A stretch of 64,000 bases of DNA. Source: Megalobrama amblycephala (Eukaryota; Chordata; Actinopteri; Cypriniformes; Xenocyprididae). Below, piece by piece: positions 63,433 to 64,000 of the stretch. Every line of letters begins with the position of its first letter. Position 1 is the stretch's first letter. Both the position numbers and the translations under genes were made by a program. Where the stretch lies: positions 31,438,418 through 31,502,417 of the forward strand of contig NC_063054.1 of NCBI RefSeq assembly GCF_018812025.1, given 5' to 3'. The notes beneath the pieces were generated by a model, which saw only the letters and a list, made by a program, of their open reading frames with translations, ran no database searches and had not been told where the DNA came from.

Positions 63433-64000
63433 GTGCACTTATTTCAGGGATAGTCCTTCTGAGGTTAAGTGCCCTGTTTCAAGGATAAAATGGTGATGGA
63501 TCAACTTTAATCTCAGCCTCAGACAGCATGTCCGGGGACCGCCCGCAGTCTGTTGGCTATACTGGCTGTCTCATGCATGTTGTGCTAAAAAAAAAATGTC
63601 AAGAGCCAGCTGAAATTGTTTGTTCCAATCTGATTGGCTGGTACTATGCAACATCCAGGAGTCAGGGGGAAAATCCACCTGGAAATTAATTGTTTACAAG
63701 CTATACACTTGTGTCAGGTTAGTGGCATTAAATACGCATTCTTTGAGGCACTTATTATTAGCAAATAAACTAGATACTCACAAGCAAAACTGCCTCTTGT
63801 GCTTTGTTTGTTGTGGACTGATACTTTTGTAAATGAGGGGTTCAATGCTGGTTTATTATTGTGGTTATCTTATATTCTTATATAACGTGATATTTCATAT
63901 TACTTTAATTCAGATGATTAAATGACACTTAAAACCAAAACAAACTGTGTTACTTTTCATGTATAATCAAACAGACCTTTCCAGTCTAAGGGAATAAATT
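63433..64000. other. intronic sequence, no feature seen
   Basis: Non-coding to the end of the window. The next nkain2 exon was not found. Confidence 0.4.

Overview
The window reads as euchromatic, gene-poor DNA from a teleost fish, most likely a cyprinid. The evidence is one vertebrate-specific coding exon, tRNA-derived SINEs with a V-SINE-like core, Tc1 elements, and many TTAA-flanked and hAT-like miniature DNA transposons of the kinds known from zebrafish and carp relatives. There is no bacterial-style gene content, and most open frames above 60 codons are chance frames in introns or repeats.

The only host gene I can support is nkain2 (Na+/K+-transporting ATPase interacting protein 2), on the + strand. 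A single 201-bp internal exon lies at 40022-40222. Everything before it would be the upstream intron and everything after it the downstream intron. The neighbouring exons were not found and are presumably outside the window. A run of 1000 Ns lies at 41495-42494.

The introns are built largely from nested mobile elements. (1) 5430-6713: an AT-rich hAT-like element split by another insertion. (2) 10270-11128: a TTAA palindrome with an inner palindrome. (3) 11156-13186: a four-layer nest whose 1.43-kb palindromic layer has an 8-bp target duplication and carries a THAP-domain start. (4) 15893-18260: a hAT-like copy split by a 2-kb element with a 9-bp duplication. That element carries the start of a RecQ-type helicase and is itself split by a 917-bp hAT. 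(5) 19998-22620: another hAT-like copy with at least two insertions. (6) 24624-25908: an element holding a TTAA palindrome and a 636-bp TAA-flanked element. (7) 29251-30569: a PIF/Harbinger-like element. (8) 31630-32905: an intact TTAA element with a nearly complete THAP domain on its - strand. (9) 33651-34230: a miniature Tc1. (10) 45662-46810: three TTAA elements back to back. (11) 48391-49846: a Tc1 split by a TTAA element. (12) 54806-60383: a palindromic element containing a TTAA element with a THAP start, which in turn contains a nearly pristine LTR retrotransposon. (13) 62096-63432: an element containing another TTAA palindrome.

The LTR retrotransposon at 56129-59958 (- strand) is the most striking object. 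It has 386/387-bp LTRs that differ by a single-base indel, a perfect 5-bp target duplication, and a polypurine tract. No reverse transcriptase or integrase is visible. Its one long coding region has a short Gag-like head followed by 10-, 9- and 20-residue tandem repeats. A second theme is that THAP-domain fragments recur in several TTAA elements (a combination that fits Kolobok) and in one element with an 8-bp duplication (which fits P elements).
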